Below, piece by piece: positions 30,801 to 37,737 of a stretch of 37,737 nucleotides of DNA; the stretch's first letter is position 1, and the number at the start of each line of letters is the position of its first letter. Origin of the DNA: Ectocarpus siliculosus (Eukaryota > Sar > Phaeophyceae > Ectocarpales > Ectocarpaceae); assembly GCA_000310025.1 (NCBI GenBank), contig FN649727.1, forward strand, positions 2,935,075 to 2,972,811, written 5' to 3'. The notes below the pieces were generated by a model, which was not told where the DNA came from, searched no databases, and saw nothing but the letters and a program-made list of their open reading frames with translations. Both the position numbers and the translations under genes were made by a program.

Positions 30801-33800
30801 CAGCACATTGTGCCTGCTAGCACATAGAAACCTTCAAACACGCCGTCGACGCGATCGATCGAAACGGTTTCAGGGCGCCGGTGGTACAAAATAGTGTTAT
30901 TATAGTAGCCTTTTCGAACACAACGGTCAGCACCGGCTAGCCGTTGTATCGGCCGTTGTGTCGCATTGGTATGGCGTTTTATACCGAAGGCAACTTGACG
31001 AAAAGAGTATGAAGTAACGACGATGTCCAACGCGCATGATTTGTTTTTCAAAGCAGCGACCGACCAGTGCGTAATGAGTGTGACGGACAGCGAGCTCTCG
31101 TACCTTGGAGGGGGGGGGACGAACACCGGTGGCTTAGCGTGGAAGGTACGTGTTTCATTGTTCCCACGAAACCCCCCCAGAAAAGGAGAGCGTCCGAGAT
31201 CGCGGTACACGGTGCTCTGATGTTTTTTTACTGGTGTTGTTTGGGCCAAGATGTTGTCTGTATGAGAAGCGCCAATGCGGTTTGTTCAGTGATATCAGCG
31301 GTGTTCCGCCACGTTGCTGACACCGACTGATACAGCCTTGGGGGTATGTTTGGTTTTGATTAATACGAGGACAGCGGCAGCTTGTCGAAGAAGAGAATAC
31401 ACCGAGTGAGTGCATGTAGAGACGGCGACGCGCGCGTACACCATTCCGCTGTCGTCAACTTATCTTGGGTGCCCTCTTGCCGCTCTCGAAGTTGGTGCTC
31501 GTTCCAACCTAGAACGTCAAGCCCTACTCATTCCCAGTACCTTGAAGTTCTGAGGGCTTGTCGTGGCCCACGTTTCCGATTGCTTGTTCATGCGGAAGCC
31601 TCTACCGCCATGCTGTAGACGCAAGATGCTGGCGAAAAGTGATCGCTGTAATACTTGGGGCGCGGTCCACCCCGCCCCGACAGGGCTAAGCATCGAGAGA
31701 ATCTTCAACCAGGCTGTCTATCGTCTTCCACACTATTGCGGTTCTTCATTAATTTATGCGCTACTCCTGTCGCCAGCATCGATCACTAATGTTTTCTCTC
31801 GTGCACATGAAGCCGGATGTCGTGTTGTACCGCCGTTGTACCACAGATGATCCCCCTAGTAAAGCAAGCTTGATATGTCCTCTTCTATGCATACAATCCT
31901 CGTCTATTGTTTCTTTGTGTAGTGAAGCCTGGTCACCGTTGTTGATTGTGGCTGCTACTTTTGTCTAACGGTGTGCTGCCTTCCAGGACCTCTGCAGTTC
32001 ATCGGCGACGGCCACGGCCCGGGGCCTGACACTCACAGGCAACCGCCGGGGAATTTGTGAGTTCTGTGCAACTCTCACTCGCGCCAAGAAACACAAGTGT
32101 CGGGGGTTTTGGCGGCGTATGTATGTATGTGAACACCAGAAGGTTCTCGTTGGTGATTTCAGTGCTTTGCCAACTTTCACGCAGTATTTTTTAGCTGCGT
32201 CTAGATTTTTGGGAGTTCCATATCTCGCGAGTACTGAAATCGCAAGTCCGCAATACTTGTGTGATCTTGAGAAGCCGAAATCAAACCATCAGACTAGTCA
32301 GCGCTGGCTAGTCTAATGGTTTGATTTCGGCTTCTTTCTATAGATCGCATAGCCGCAATGATAAGGCATTCGGTCATCCAGAGAGCAAACGCTTTCTGTG
32401 CGGGGTGGTCCTTGCTGTTTCTTGGAATAATTTCCTTTCGGTGACGAATCCAGCCACGAGCTCTGTCTGAGTTGAAACGCGGACGCAACTAACACAAACA
32501 ATTCAGACTCGAGGAACGGACGGTGCTCCTTTATGTTAACCGATCCCACGAAGAGTTTCACGGCATGTCAATGTGTATGTATCTGAAGAAACTCCCCATG
32601 TCCTTTTTGGACTCTTTGCTTCTCGCTGTGGGGGGAATGATGTTGCGGCGCCGTTTTCGCCTCATCGGACATCAAAATGATGGTACGGCGATCAACGATG
32701 ACGGCATCATCATCAACGGCAATAACAATACTGTGGACGGACCGGAGCGAAAAGACGCAAGAGGGGCGGTCCTGGACTTCGATGATCTCGATATCACGGG
32801 TAGCGTCAAGGAGGGCGTTCGCGTCGACTCGTGCTCAGGCCACGTCAAGGGTGAGTGTTGAGGTACGCAAGACTACACACAGGTAGTAGGCATTGAATGG
32901 GACTGAAGAGGAGACACGGTGAGTGGCGGGTGATGGACTGGATCAAGAATGGCATACCTTGTTGACAACGCCAAGTATTAAACATTACTGTATATAAGAG
33001 CATCGAACATTTGAAGCCCCTCCCCCCTCATTTTCCGCGTTGCACACATGAATACATTTGAAGGAAGTAGTAGACATGACATACTCCAAACCGCAAAAAT
33101 TCGTCAGCCGGTTCATGCGTTATTTACATGCCCACTCATGCCCGTCGTCAACAGTCCGGGAATTCGCTACTTCAAGGTACACATGCGAGGCTGGTTGGTC
33201 CCTTCTAGAACGCTGGGGTCAGTGGCGCCGGCCGGGATCAACCGCTCTCGGCACAGCCTGTCTACGCAAGACTCTGCTGTATCGACACAAGCTTTGCGCT
33301 GTTTGACCTCATTTTTCCAGATAGCACCGTCGACCAGGAGGACAGCTCGGCGTGGGCCATCTTCGTACAGCGACCCGACGGCACTGAGGTGAAACGCCCC
33401 AGCTACATACTTCGAAGTGTGTTTAGCTGCATCTTTCGGGAAGTTTAAACAACCGAAGTCGGTTGGCAGCAGCGCGTGGTCTTTGTATTCTCGAGTTTTT
33501 TTGCGCGTTCCGCAGGGCCTCGTACCAGTTGGCTGAGTGAGGGCTACAGTGCGCGTTGTGAATAGGTCGATAATCTCGTCATTTTCGCGTTTTTTTCACG
33601 TTCTTGTGATAGTGTTACGTCCTGTTCGTAGTGTCTGCTATAGCAGTATTATACGATCAAGGCGTATCCTCTGTCCGTTGTATGGCGCCATCAACATTGT
33701 AGGCCTGTTGCGATCCTCCCACCACCACCCACATTATTACCTGCTGTACACAGGTCAGCGGAAACCAGATAACGGGCAGCAAGAGCTTGATCCTGAGGGA

Positions 33801-34574
33801 TGATCTTGAGGGTGGCGCCTCGCCGACCGTGAACAGCAACACGATTCAAACGCCCACGCTCACCTCCGTTCGGTGAGAAAAGAACGCCTTCAACGCTGTA
33901 CGTTCATCTCGACATCTGGGGTGGTGCGATTTCGGCCCGGTTTCGTTCTTTTACTCGCTTTCGCTGGGCAGAATGTCGTTCGGTGGAGGTAGTGTTCCCC
34001 GCGGACGATGCCCGGTTGTTTTTGCTGTTCGACTCTTAATAACGCCATGCATGAAGATAAGACTTCACCCAATACTCTGCGCTCTTTTTCAGTGACCCTC
34101 TCGTTTGCGTCTGTCTCCCCTTGATCATGATGTGGTCACGTTTGACTCAATTACGTAGTACATGACATGACATGACATGACATGTACAACTGACAGAACA
34201 ATCACCACAACGTCTGCCTTCGGCCACGTGGTATACTTCGCACAGGAGAAAACTCGTTGTATTGTGCGTGTTTCGCAATGAGGAACAAGATAGCGGGAAG
34301 AGATTTAACTCGGTAGGTAGCGACTCTTGCTGACTCTGGTCGACTACAGTATTGCCCCGCCGTCCGTCCGTCCGTCCATCCACCCACCACCCCTTTTCTC
34401 CTCAGCGTCAGGACGGCCAACACACACTACAGTGGAAACAGTGGGGACGGGAGATGCGACGGCTGCTCAAGGATTGGCCTTGTCGCGTCGAGCACCGGGT
34501 GTTTCACCCAAGATTCAGCTTCGAGCGATTCCGAGGTCGACGCCTACATCACCGATCAACAATGTGCTCTTTGA
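18594..34574 (+). CDS. Large multi-exon protein: tandem spherulin-4-like domains fused to a right-handed beta-helix
   Basis: Exons in order: 18594-18672 (5' end uncertain), 19469-19668, 20279-20356, 20763-20790, 20972-21111, 21505-21621, 23123-23363, 24027-24169, 24633-24815, 25271-25357, 25771-25869 (uncertain), 25959-26102, 26502-26636, 27153-27194, 28194-28364, 29036-29110, 29459-29566, 30218-30308, 31054-31145, 31987-32056, about 32589-32850, 33321-33388, 33754-33872 and 34412-34574. Nearly all reading phases agree. Domain 1 carries the spherulation-specific family 4 pattern (ILPLYQFPYSD, ILNPMSGPN, CYVSTDYGDRSEDEV, CDGIFFDEAP, GWGKIYLTSD). Domain 2 repeats the pattern in divergent form. 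A Cys-containing linker follows, then beta-helix rungs with TDSELSYLGGGG and VSGNQITGSKS. The hydrophobic N-terminus suggests secretion. Function is unknown; a polysaccharide-related role is inferred from the fold families. I treat it as one gene because no stop codon intervenes between phase-matched exons, but a split into two genes is possible. Confidence 0.68.
19469..19668 (+). CDS. Spherulin-4 domain 1, exon with NPMSGP motif
   Basis: The joined codon T|TC gives SDFQVEAPMWEQLL, then TPITAILNPMSGPNVVDND. It ends LT before gtacgc, phase 0. Confidence 0.82.
20279..20356 (+). CDS. Spherulin-4 domain 1, exon with CYVSTDYGDR motif
   Basis: Strong acceptor ccttactgcag, then MICYVSTDYGDRSEDEV and NADIDQYET, donor gtgagg, phase 0. 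It matches the family segment G-Y-V-x-T-x-Y-G-x-R plus the D-I-x-x-Y helix. Confidence 0.85.
20763..20790 (+). CDS. 28-nt microexon in spherulin-4 domain 1
   Basis: It encodes PTAEVQLHA plus the first base of Trp. The pyrimidine-rich tract ctctcctcccgccgaccaaag precedes it and gtaccg follows. It is the only segment I found that repairs the phase between the flanking exons, and the result aligns with domain 2 (PPAAFATEVCGGLYVDN). Confidence 0.5.
20972..21111 (+). CDS. Spherulin-4 domain 1, exon with FFDEAP motif
   Basis: Encodes WVCDGIFFDEAPADITDE then LYERYNNYVVEKEFPDTEDP; donor gtgagg. F-D-E is the conserved acidic motif of the family. Confidence 0.85.
21505..21621 (+). CDS. Spherulin-4 domain 1, exon with FNPGG motif
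   Basis: Encodes DRSWTVTFNPGGGVDPAYF then NPTVMSYENFYR. Two in-phase acceptors exist, 21505 and 21517. The gtgtga donor at 21622 is used because the stronger gtgagt two bases later breaks the frame of the next exon. Confidence 0.75.
21988..22226 (+). repeat. Dispersed intronic repeat, copy A
   Basis: It shares cggcttgtaggga-gatgcgaggtc and cgactacggcatgcacgac plus tatgagtacac with copy B 6 kb away. A second tatgagtacac-like C-rich end is part of copy A. It has no coding frame common to both copies. Confidence 0.65.
22655..22720 (+). repeat. 33-bp tandem duplication
   Basis: Two copies of tatttgattacaag(g/t)ttcgag and following bases occur at 22655 and 22688. A TATAAAAG-like octamer lies just downstream at about 22732. 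Confidence 0.8.
23123..23363 (+). CDS. Spherulin-4 domain 1, final exon
   Basis: Encodes ETRALVEAIVQEAACSGWGK then IYLTSD, NPWNVLTNYWDTLVEAV, and a Pro/Cys linker ending VPVWLAGE before gtgcgc, phase 1. It aligns with the C-terminal helix-strand-helix of spherulin-4 proteins. Confidence 0.78.
24027..24169 (+). CDS. Spherulin-4-like domain 2, first exon
   Basis: Encodes ALEDAVDDVLGVVTKSNFLE then GVTVVLDARDGDGTNPTATQ and LRDAGAR. VTVVLDARDGDGTNP corresponds to ITAILNPMSGPN of domain 1. Donor gtgagc, phase 0. Confidence 0.75.
24633..24815 (+). CDS. Spherulin-4-like domain 2, second exon
   Basis: Encodes VLCYFDFNSYTDVYDLIGEL, then VCGGLYVDNYSEF and NIYDLYITVQ. CGGLYVDN replaces the CDGIFFDE of domain 1, so the acidic pair is lost. 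Donor gtatgg. Confidence 0.8.
24846..24880 (+). repeat. GTT-rich microsatellite in intron
   Basis: Imperfect then perfect (gtt)n / (gat gtt) run directly after the domain-2 exon donor. Confidence 0.85.
25141..25162 (+). repeat. (GAT)n microsatellite in intron
   Basis: Seven perfect gat/atg units upstream of the exon at 25271. Confidence 0.85.
25271..25357 (+). CDS. Spherulin-4-like domain 2, third exon
   Basis: Pyrimidine-rich acceptor (cctcctcgacgtcccag), then NVIPRGMLVIDYEDPDVQLF and DLYAKDWTE, consensus donor gtaagc, 29 codons, phase 0. Confidence 0.78.
25771..25869 (+). CDS. Spherulin-4-like domain 2, uncertain exon
   Basis: Two phase-consistent readings exist. From 25771 the frame reads LVVRNRVHPDISSST and ends WRAVKNIMFIK, joining 25959. 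From 25782 it reads EPSPSRYFEFDTKAGAPRLE and would join 25918. Both use the gtaaaa donor at 25870. It may also not be an exon. Confidence 0.35.
25959..26102 (+). CDS. Spherulin-4-like domain 2, fourth exon
   Basis: Encodes VSFQEGRVVVATRVEATTPF and NSALIVTGFTETTAE, donor gtaacc, phase 0. The alternative acceptor tttttag at 25917 would add LTERDNWYRTQCQ. Confidence 0.75.
26261..26445 (+). repeat. 91-bp tandem duplication in intron
   Basis: Two units, from 26261 and 26352, each begin gtcgccttcccctcctac and end ttgttgtcctcatcac, with scattered substitutions. Confidence 0.8.
26502..26636 (+). CDS. Spherulin-4-like domain 2, last exon
   Basis: Encodes AQEVECLLAEMKETFGYGF, VTGVLDPP and VYLDRLHSELD before gtgagt. 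It parallels ALVEAIVQEAACSGWGKIYL and the NYWDTLVEAV helix of domain 1. Confidence 0.8.
27153..27194 (+). CDS. Linker microexon
   Basis: It encodes the 14 residues DPTITVESCDAPEP between a gaacccag acceptor and a gtgaga donor, phase 0 on both sides. Confidence 0.55.
27526..27628 (+). repeat. Duplicated 36-bp segment after a 17-C run
   Basis: ttttcgtcgc(g/t)tggcaac followed by gacgttgtaaaacaagcc occurs at 27527-27562 and 27593-27628. The run of C at 27509-27525 precedes it. Confidence 0.8.
28000..28108 (+). repeat. Dispersed intronic repeat, copy B
   Basis: This is a shorter version of copy A: the gagaacccggcg, gtagggatgcgaggtc and cgactacggcatgcacgac modules, ending in a C-run. Confidence 0.65.
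28194..28364 (+). CDS. Cys-containing linker exon before the beta-helix
   Basis: Acceptor gttagcag, then VTSACGSDGAAELTWLSSS and RKIRVRNGGCADMARIFAEL, ending TTGSPLRE. The in-frame donor GAG|gttgcc is weak, so the 3' boundary is approximate; the frame stays open to 28472. Confidence 0.55.
29036..29110 (+). CDS. Beta-helix N-terminal cap exon
   Basis: Encodes VEPGVWQLDATIDVQAGSVL and KIVGE, the entry strand seen in many right-handed beta-helix proteins (V-W-x-L ... I-x-V-x-x-G-x-x-L). Donor gtgaga. The frame is open upstream, so an earlier acceptor, for example before 28978, is possible. Confidence 0.7.
29459..29566 (+). CDS. Beta-helix exon
   Basis: Encodes DGLGECNELRLLTDSTDGKR and VLGNRGDIVIQNTK; acceptor gactcaag, donor gtttgt, 36 codons, phase 0. 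Confidence 0.72.
30218..30308 (+). CDS. Beta-helix exon
   Basis: Encodes IVGWKSDENAPDTTDSTNRG and YILCSSCPGT, ending with T before gtatgt. The W-x-(S/T)-x-D...P-D pattern is typical of this helix family before the exposed-turn region. Confidence 0.75.
31054..31145 (+). CDS. Beta-helix exon with DSELSYLG motif
   Basis: T-rich acceptor (gtttttcaaag); T|CA gives Ser, then ATDQCVMSVTDSELSYLGGG and TGGLAWK before gtacgt. DSE-x-x-YLG followed by G-L-x-W-K is characteristic of the group. A run of nine G encodes part of the Gly stretch. Confidence 0.82.
31987..32056 (+). CDS. Beta-helix exon
   Basis: Acceptor tgccttccag, DLCSSSATATARGLTLTGNR then RGI and the first base of a codon, donor gtgagt. Confidence 0.65.
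32271..32334. repeat. Near-perfect 27-bp hairpin in intron
   Basis: Left arm 32271-32297 (gaagccgaaatcaaaccat, c, agactag) pairs with right arm 32308-32334 (ctagtct, a, atggtttgatttcggcttc), with one mismatch and a 10-nt loop. It could be a tiny inverted-repeat insertion or a hairpin RNA source. Confidence 0.85.
32589..32850 (+). CDS. Beta-helix exon with repeated GIIINGNNNTVDG rung; 5' boundary uncertain
   Basis: Encodes FRLIGHQNDGTAINDDGIII, NGNNNTVDGPERKDARGAV, LDFDDLDITGS and EGVRVDSCSGHVK, then G before a strong gtgagt donor. The frame is open from 32493. No acceptor in 32057-32600 restores the phase left by the previous exon, so a short exon is missing from this model or the 5' edge differs. 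Confidence 0.6.
33321..33388 (+). CDS. Beta-helix exon
   Basis: Acceptor catttttccag; the joined G|AT gives DSTVDQEDSSAWAIFVQRPD and GTE before gtgaaa. Confidence 0.78.
33754..33872 (+). CDS. Beta-helix exon
   Basis: Acceptor gctgtacacag, VSGNQITGSKSLILRDDLEG and SPTVNSNTIQTPTLTSV, ending CG before gtgaga. Confidence 0.78.
34161..34184 (+). repeat. (CATGA)n microsatellite
   Basis: Four to five perfect units of catga in the last intron of the spherulin-4/beta-helix gene. Confidence 0.85.
34412..34574 (+). CDS. Last exon of the spherulin-4/beta-helix gene
   Basis: CG|G gives Arg, then TANTHYSGNSGDGRCDGCSR, a Ser/Asp-rich tail and AYITDQQCAL, stop TGA at 34572-34574. Four Cys in this exon suggest disulfides in a secreted protein. 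Confidence 0.72.
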
Positions 34575-37502
34575 TTGTTGAACGTTACGATAACCTTCCA
34601 GTATCCTACAAGTACAACGGAGTGGGTGGAGGACTTACATAGCCTCCTTTCGAATGCCCCTCTGGAGGAACAGCCTCTTTGTAAACTATTACACGTACCA
34701 TGCGTGCTGCATGGTACCTGTCATCCACCACATAAAAAAAAATTCATTACGGTGTGTATGTAGTCTATTAGGTGTAGACGAAGTTTTCGAGAGAGTGGAG
34801 GGTAGAGTGCTCCCGAACGGGGCACAGCCATACCCGATCCCCCATTCTCGTGTTGGAATGTCATGATTAGATTAGTATATTTCATGGCCGCCGCTTTTTG
34901 ACCATTTTCTACATGCTTCGCATCGTGAGAAGGGTGTTAAGTAGAAATCGTGTAGTAAGTGACCGTTATTAGCTTGTACGAGGCCGGGTGTGCTTTGATT
35001 TGTACTGCGAAGTGGGCGCGCGACGATGCAGGGTAAAGTTGTGTACGAAAATTTCGAAGTCTCCTACAAGCGCCTGCTAATATGCTTGCCTGCCCGAGGA
35101 AGAGACAGACAGATAAAGAGCACTCAATGTTGAGCGTTTGCGCTTACATAGCGGTCCTTCAAGCATATATCGCTGCTTCCCTCTTGTACAGAGAGAAAAT
35201 GTAACGTTCGAATGCGCGCCCTGCTTCACTGGGGAGGAGGTCGTCCTGATAGCTACATGAATATTTCTTATGTTCGGTATGATGGGAGTTGTTCGCAGAT
35301 AAAATATTGTAGCTAGATGTTAAGGGAACAACGGGTTGGCACGAAGGCCGATAGTCGTGAACGTTGGTCGCCGTGGTGGTGGTGATCTCGACTAGAATGT
35401 TGGCGTCACGGCGATTTGACGAGGAGCTATTCGAAGGTCAGCGAAATAAGTTCAATGGGCTCGTTCGTTCGTCCTTTGGACCCCATTTTACAGTACAGGG
35501 CTCTCGTCGTGAGGAACAAAAAAAGTAACTGGAGCCTTCCTTGTGACGAATGGGTAGAGGGCAACCTACATGGTACACGTTTGTTTTCGTTGTCTTCATG
35601 GTTTTAGATTCTACAATCCATAGTGCGCGCAGTTTGAGAGTATAGAATGAGACACAACACGTGTGTGTTTGTTGCTGTATTCTGGGACTTGGTGATTCGC
35701 TTGTCCGTAGAGGATTAGACTACGGAATCAAAAACGATCTCGACCAAAATGAATGGTGAACGCAAGCAAGCCTGGGTTTTCCCTGAGGTACACATCTACC
35801 AAGAGGAAATCTACCATGTGCGAGAGAGCGACAACCACCAGCACATGACATGTTGTGACTACCGGGCAATCACGAGGCCGTTCGGCCCCAAGTAGACAGG
35901 CTAAAAAAATGGGCGTGTAGCGTTTCGTTTGTAACGGAACACCATCCGTGTGATGATATTTGAAGGATGTACGCTCTCCCAGAGCTTCTCGTGTACGCCA
36001 CGACGGAGAACACTTTTTGAAGTCCTCAAATGTGTCGGGAAAAAACAAAAAATGTCGCGCGCTGGGAAAGGAGGGGCTGCTGACCGGAAGGGCCTGTTAT
36101 CCTGATGACTACAAGTAGGAAGACATCCGAAACTAGACAAAGCGCCGAGAGAGGGACCGAAGACACACACGTTGCTGGTATCTCGTAGATCCCCTTCTCC
36201 GTTCAAGGACCCTTGAAAAAAAAAAGGGTGTCTGAGAGAGAGAGACACGGGTGAAGCTACAGGAACACTTGGTTGGATGGGATGACGGCTTTCGCGCAGC
36301 TGCTCACTTTGTTCGCATGCGGCCCATGTCATCTACTTCTTTACTCCTTTCCTCCTTCCCTCCTCCTCCCCTGTCCTGTCTATTAAATCGTGTTTCACAC
36401 GTGTGTCTTGCGATTAAACGCACCCTTGCGCCCGGCCTTCCGTCTACAGCAGTATCAGCCGTCCTTTCCTCCCCACTCACGCAGCCCGCCTGTTCAACTG
36501 TGTGTCTATACTTTAGCTAAATAGGTTACCTGACCGCTCACGGCAGAAACCTCACCCACCCCACTCCCCATCTTCACGCCGCTCCCGTGTCCCCACAGTA
36601 AACCCCAAGTCCTTCTCCACCTAATACCAACTCGATTGCCTGGCTGTTTAATACTCCGTTGGTTTGCCACCACACAAAGAAAGGGTGCTGCTCCTAACTC
36701 CTGCTCGTCCCCTTTCCATTCGCAGCCAAAGGTTGTCCATTATCCAAGTCCAGCGCGTGTGCGCGCGCTTGGGGGTGGGGGAAGGGGGACAAACAAAAAA
36801 ACAACCACACCAGTGAGGATCGACGCAGCGACCATAACAAGACCCCCCCGCCCGATCGAAAAACCGCGCGACTCAACAAGCCACGGGGAGAGAGTTACTA
36901 TGGCATACGTATGCGGCATCACGTTCTCTGTGAGTAGGGTCCAGGGCTCTTCCTCCGTGGCGGGCAGACCGCGAATGAATACGTAAGTCTCCTCCTCCAC
37001 GGAACAGCTGCCAAGATCAAAGGCGTTCCTGGTAAATACCGGTAGTAATCGCTGCTCAAGGTCAAGTCGGCACTGACCGCGTCACACAAGAGACTCGTCT
37101 GCTTGTCATTCCTGGGCAGCAAGCTCGTCATCAAATAGTGTTTTTCGCGTGTGCCTCTCCTACCGCAGCAGTCGCCACGACCCCTCTCCATCCGTCCGCG
37201 CTCTTAGTCTACAGCGCCAAAATAAAAACAAAAAAAAGCACAAGCAACGCGACTTCAAAGCTTGACCTCAGCCTTTATCATCATCACGAGAGATAGTAAC
37301 CACTAGCTGTATTGTATAGCCTGGAGTTCGCCCAGGAACCCTGCCGCTAAGAGCCAGTCGACCATCAAAACAACCATCACCATCACTACGCCTCGCACCA
37401 AGTCACTCCGAACCCCTCCTCCTCGTCCACCGCTAACAAACCCGAGAGACATAGGAGAGAGAACCACACCGCGAGCGCGGAACCGACCAAACGTCCAAGT
37501 TA
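34575..37502. other. Intergenic: two convergent 3' regions, no confident gene
   Basis: The left part should hold the 3' UTR of the plus-strand gene, and the right part the 3' UTR of the minus-strand gene ending at 37503. I found no exon pair with matching phases. One minus-strand open frame (36740-37000) contains a hydrophobic stretch but lacks a start ATG and neighbours. Confidence 0.5.
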
Positions 37503-37704
37503 TCACAGCTCCGCCTCCGCCTCCGCCTCCACCGAGCCGGCTGCGGCTGCGGCAGACGACACCGCTTCCGCGAACTGCTGGAGGTTCAAGACGATGAAGT
37601 ACGCGATGCCGGCCAGCGGCAGCACTACCGACACCAGCGCGCCGGCGAGGAACGTCCCCGCGCTGTCCTTGGGGGCCCCGTTGGTCTTGCCGTTCGTGCC
37701 GTGC
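37503..37704 (-). CDS. Last exon of a minus-strand membrane protein; continues off the right edge
   Basis: On the minus strand a caacag acceptor, itself preceded by a 16-base C-run, leads into HGTNGKTNGAPKDSAGTFLA. It then encodes a clear membrane helix, GALVSVVLPLAGIAYFIVL, an amphipathic NLQQFAEAVSSAAAAAG and an acidic EAEAEAEL tail, with stop TGA at 37505-37503. GC-rich third positions support coding. The family is not recognised. The tail suggests a single-pass or C-terminally anchored protein. Confidence 0.6.
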
Positions 37705-37737
37705 CTGTTGGGGGGGGGGGGGGGGTTTCTTTGCCTC

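Noticed and set aside
33155-33176. 22-nt microexon encoding SGNSLLQ
   Set aside because: It looked attractive, but the donor at 32850 leaves one base that joins directly to 33321 in frame, and adding the 22 nt produces a stop.
36740-37000. Minus-strand frame with a hydrophobic stretch
   Set aside because: There is no ATG start, no convincing splice partners, and it lies where the 3' UTR of the 37503-37704 gene is expected.

Overview
This window looks like nuclear DNA of an intron-rich eukaryote, most likely a stramenopile of the brown-algal type (Ectocarpus-like). The evidence is about 50% GC, short phase-matched exons (28 to about 990 nt) split by GT-AG introns of 0.2-3 kb, no operon-like packing, many low-copy repeats and homopolymer runs inside introns, and adjacent genes that often change strand. 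The lineage call is inference. No rRNA, tRNA, CRISPR or prokaryotic feature was found.

Layout, left to right. (1) Minus strand, 707-6871: the first six exons of an aminopeptidase P (Xaa-Pro aminopeptidase). They cover the two N-terminal creatinase-like domains; the metal-binding catalytic domain lies beyond the left edge. Its 3.2-kb fifth intron holds a 2.1-kb foldback repeat with a nearly perfect 817-bp tandem duplication. (2) After a 209-bp divergent intergenic region, plus strand, 7081-14764: a long coiled-coil protein of roughly 1,100 residues with a compact non-coil C-terminus. (3) Plus strand, about 16435-17166: two phase-matched exons of a small putative membrane protein, 5' end unresolved, followed by repeats (199-bp inverted-repeat element, degenerate minisatellite). 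(4) Plus strand, 18594-34574: one large gene of about 24 exons and roughly 950-1,000 codons. I read it as a secreted protein with two consecutive spherulin-4-like domains, a Cys-containing linker and a C-terminal right-handed parallel beta-helix. (5) Minus strand, 37503-37704: the last coding exon of a membrane protein that continues off the right edge.

The strongest candidate for something undescribed is the spherulin-4 / spherulin-4-like / beta-helix fusion. Domain 1 keeps the acidic F-D-E motif and domain 2 has lost it. A carbohydrate- or wall-directed role fits the fold families, but this is inference. Exon boundaries were set by eye from splice sites, reading phase and family alignment. 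Where two solutions fit, both are stated.
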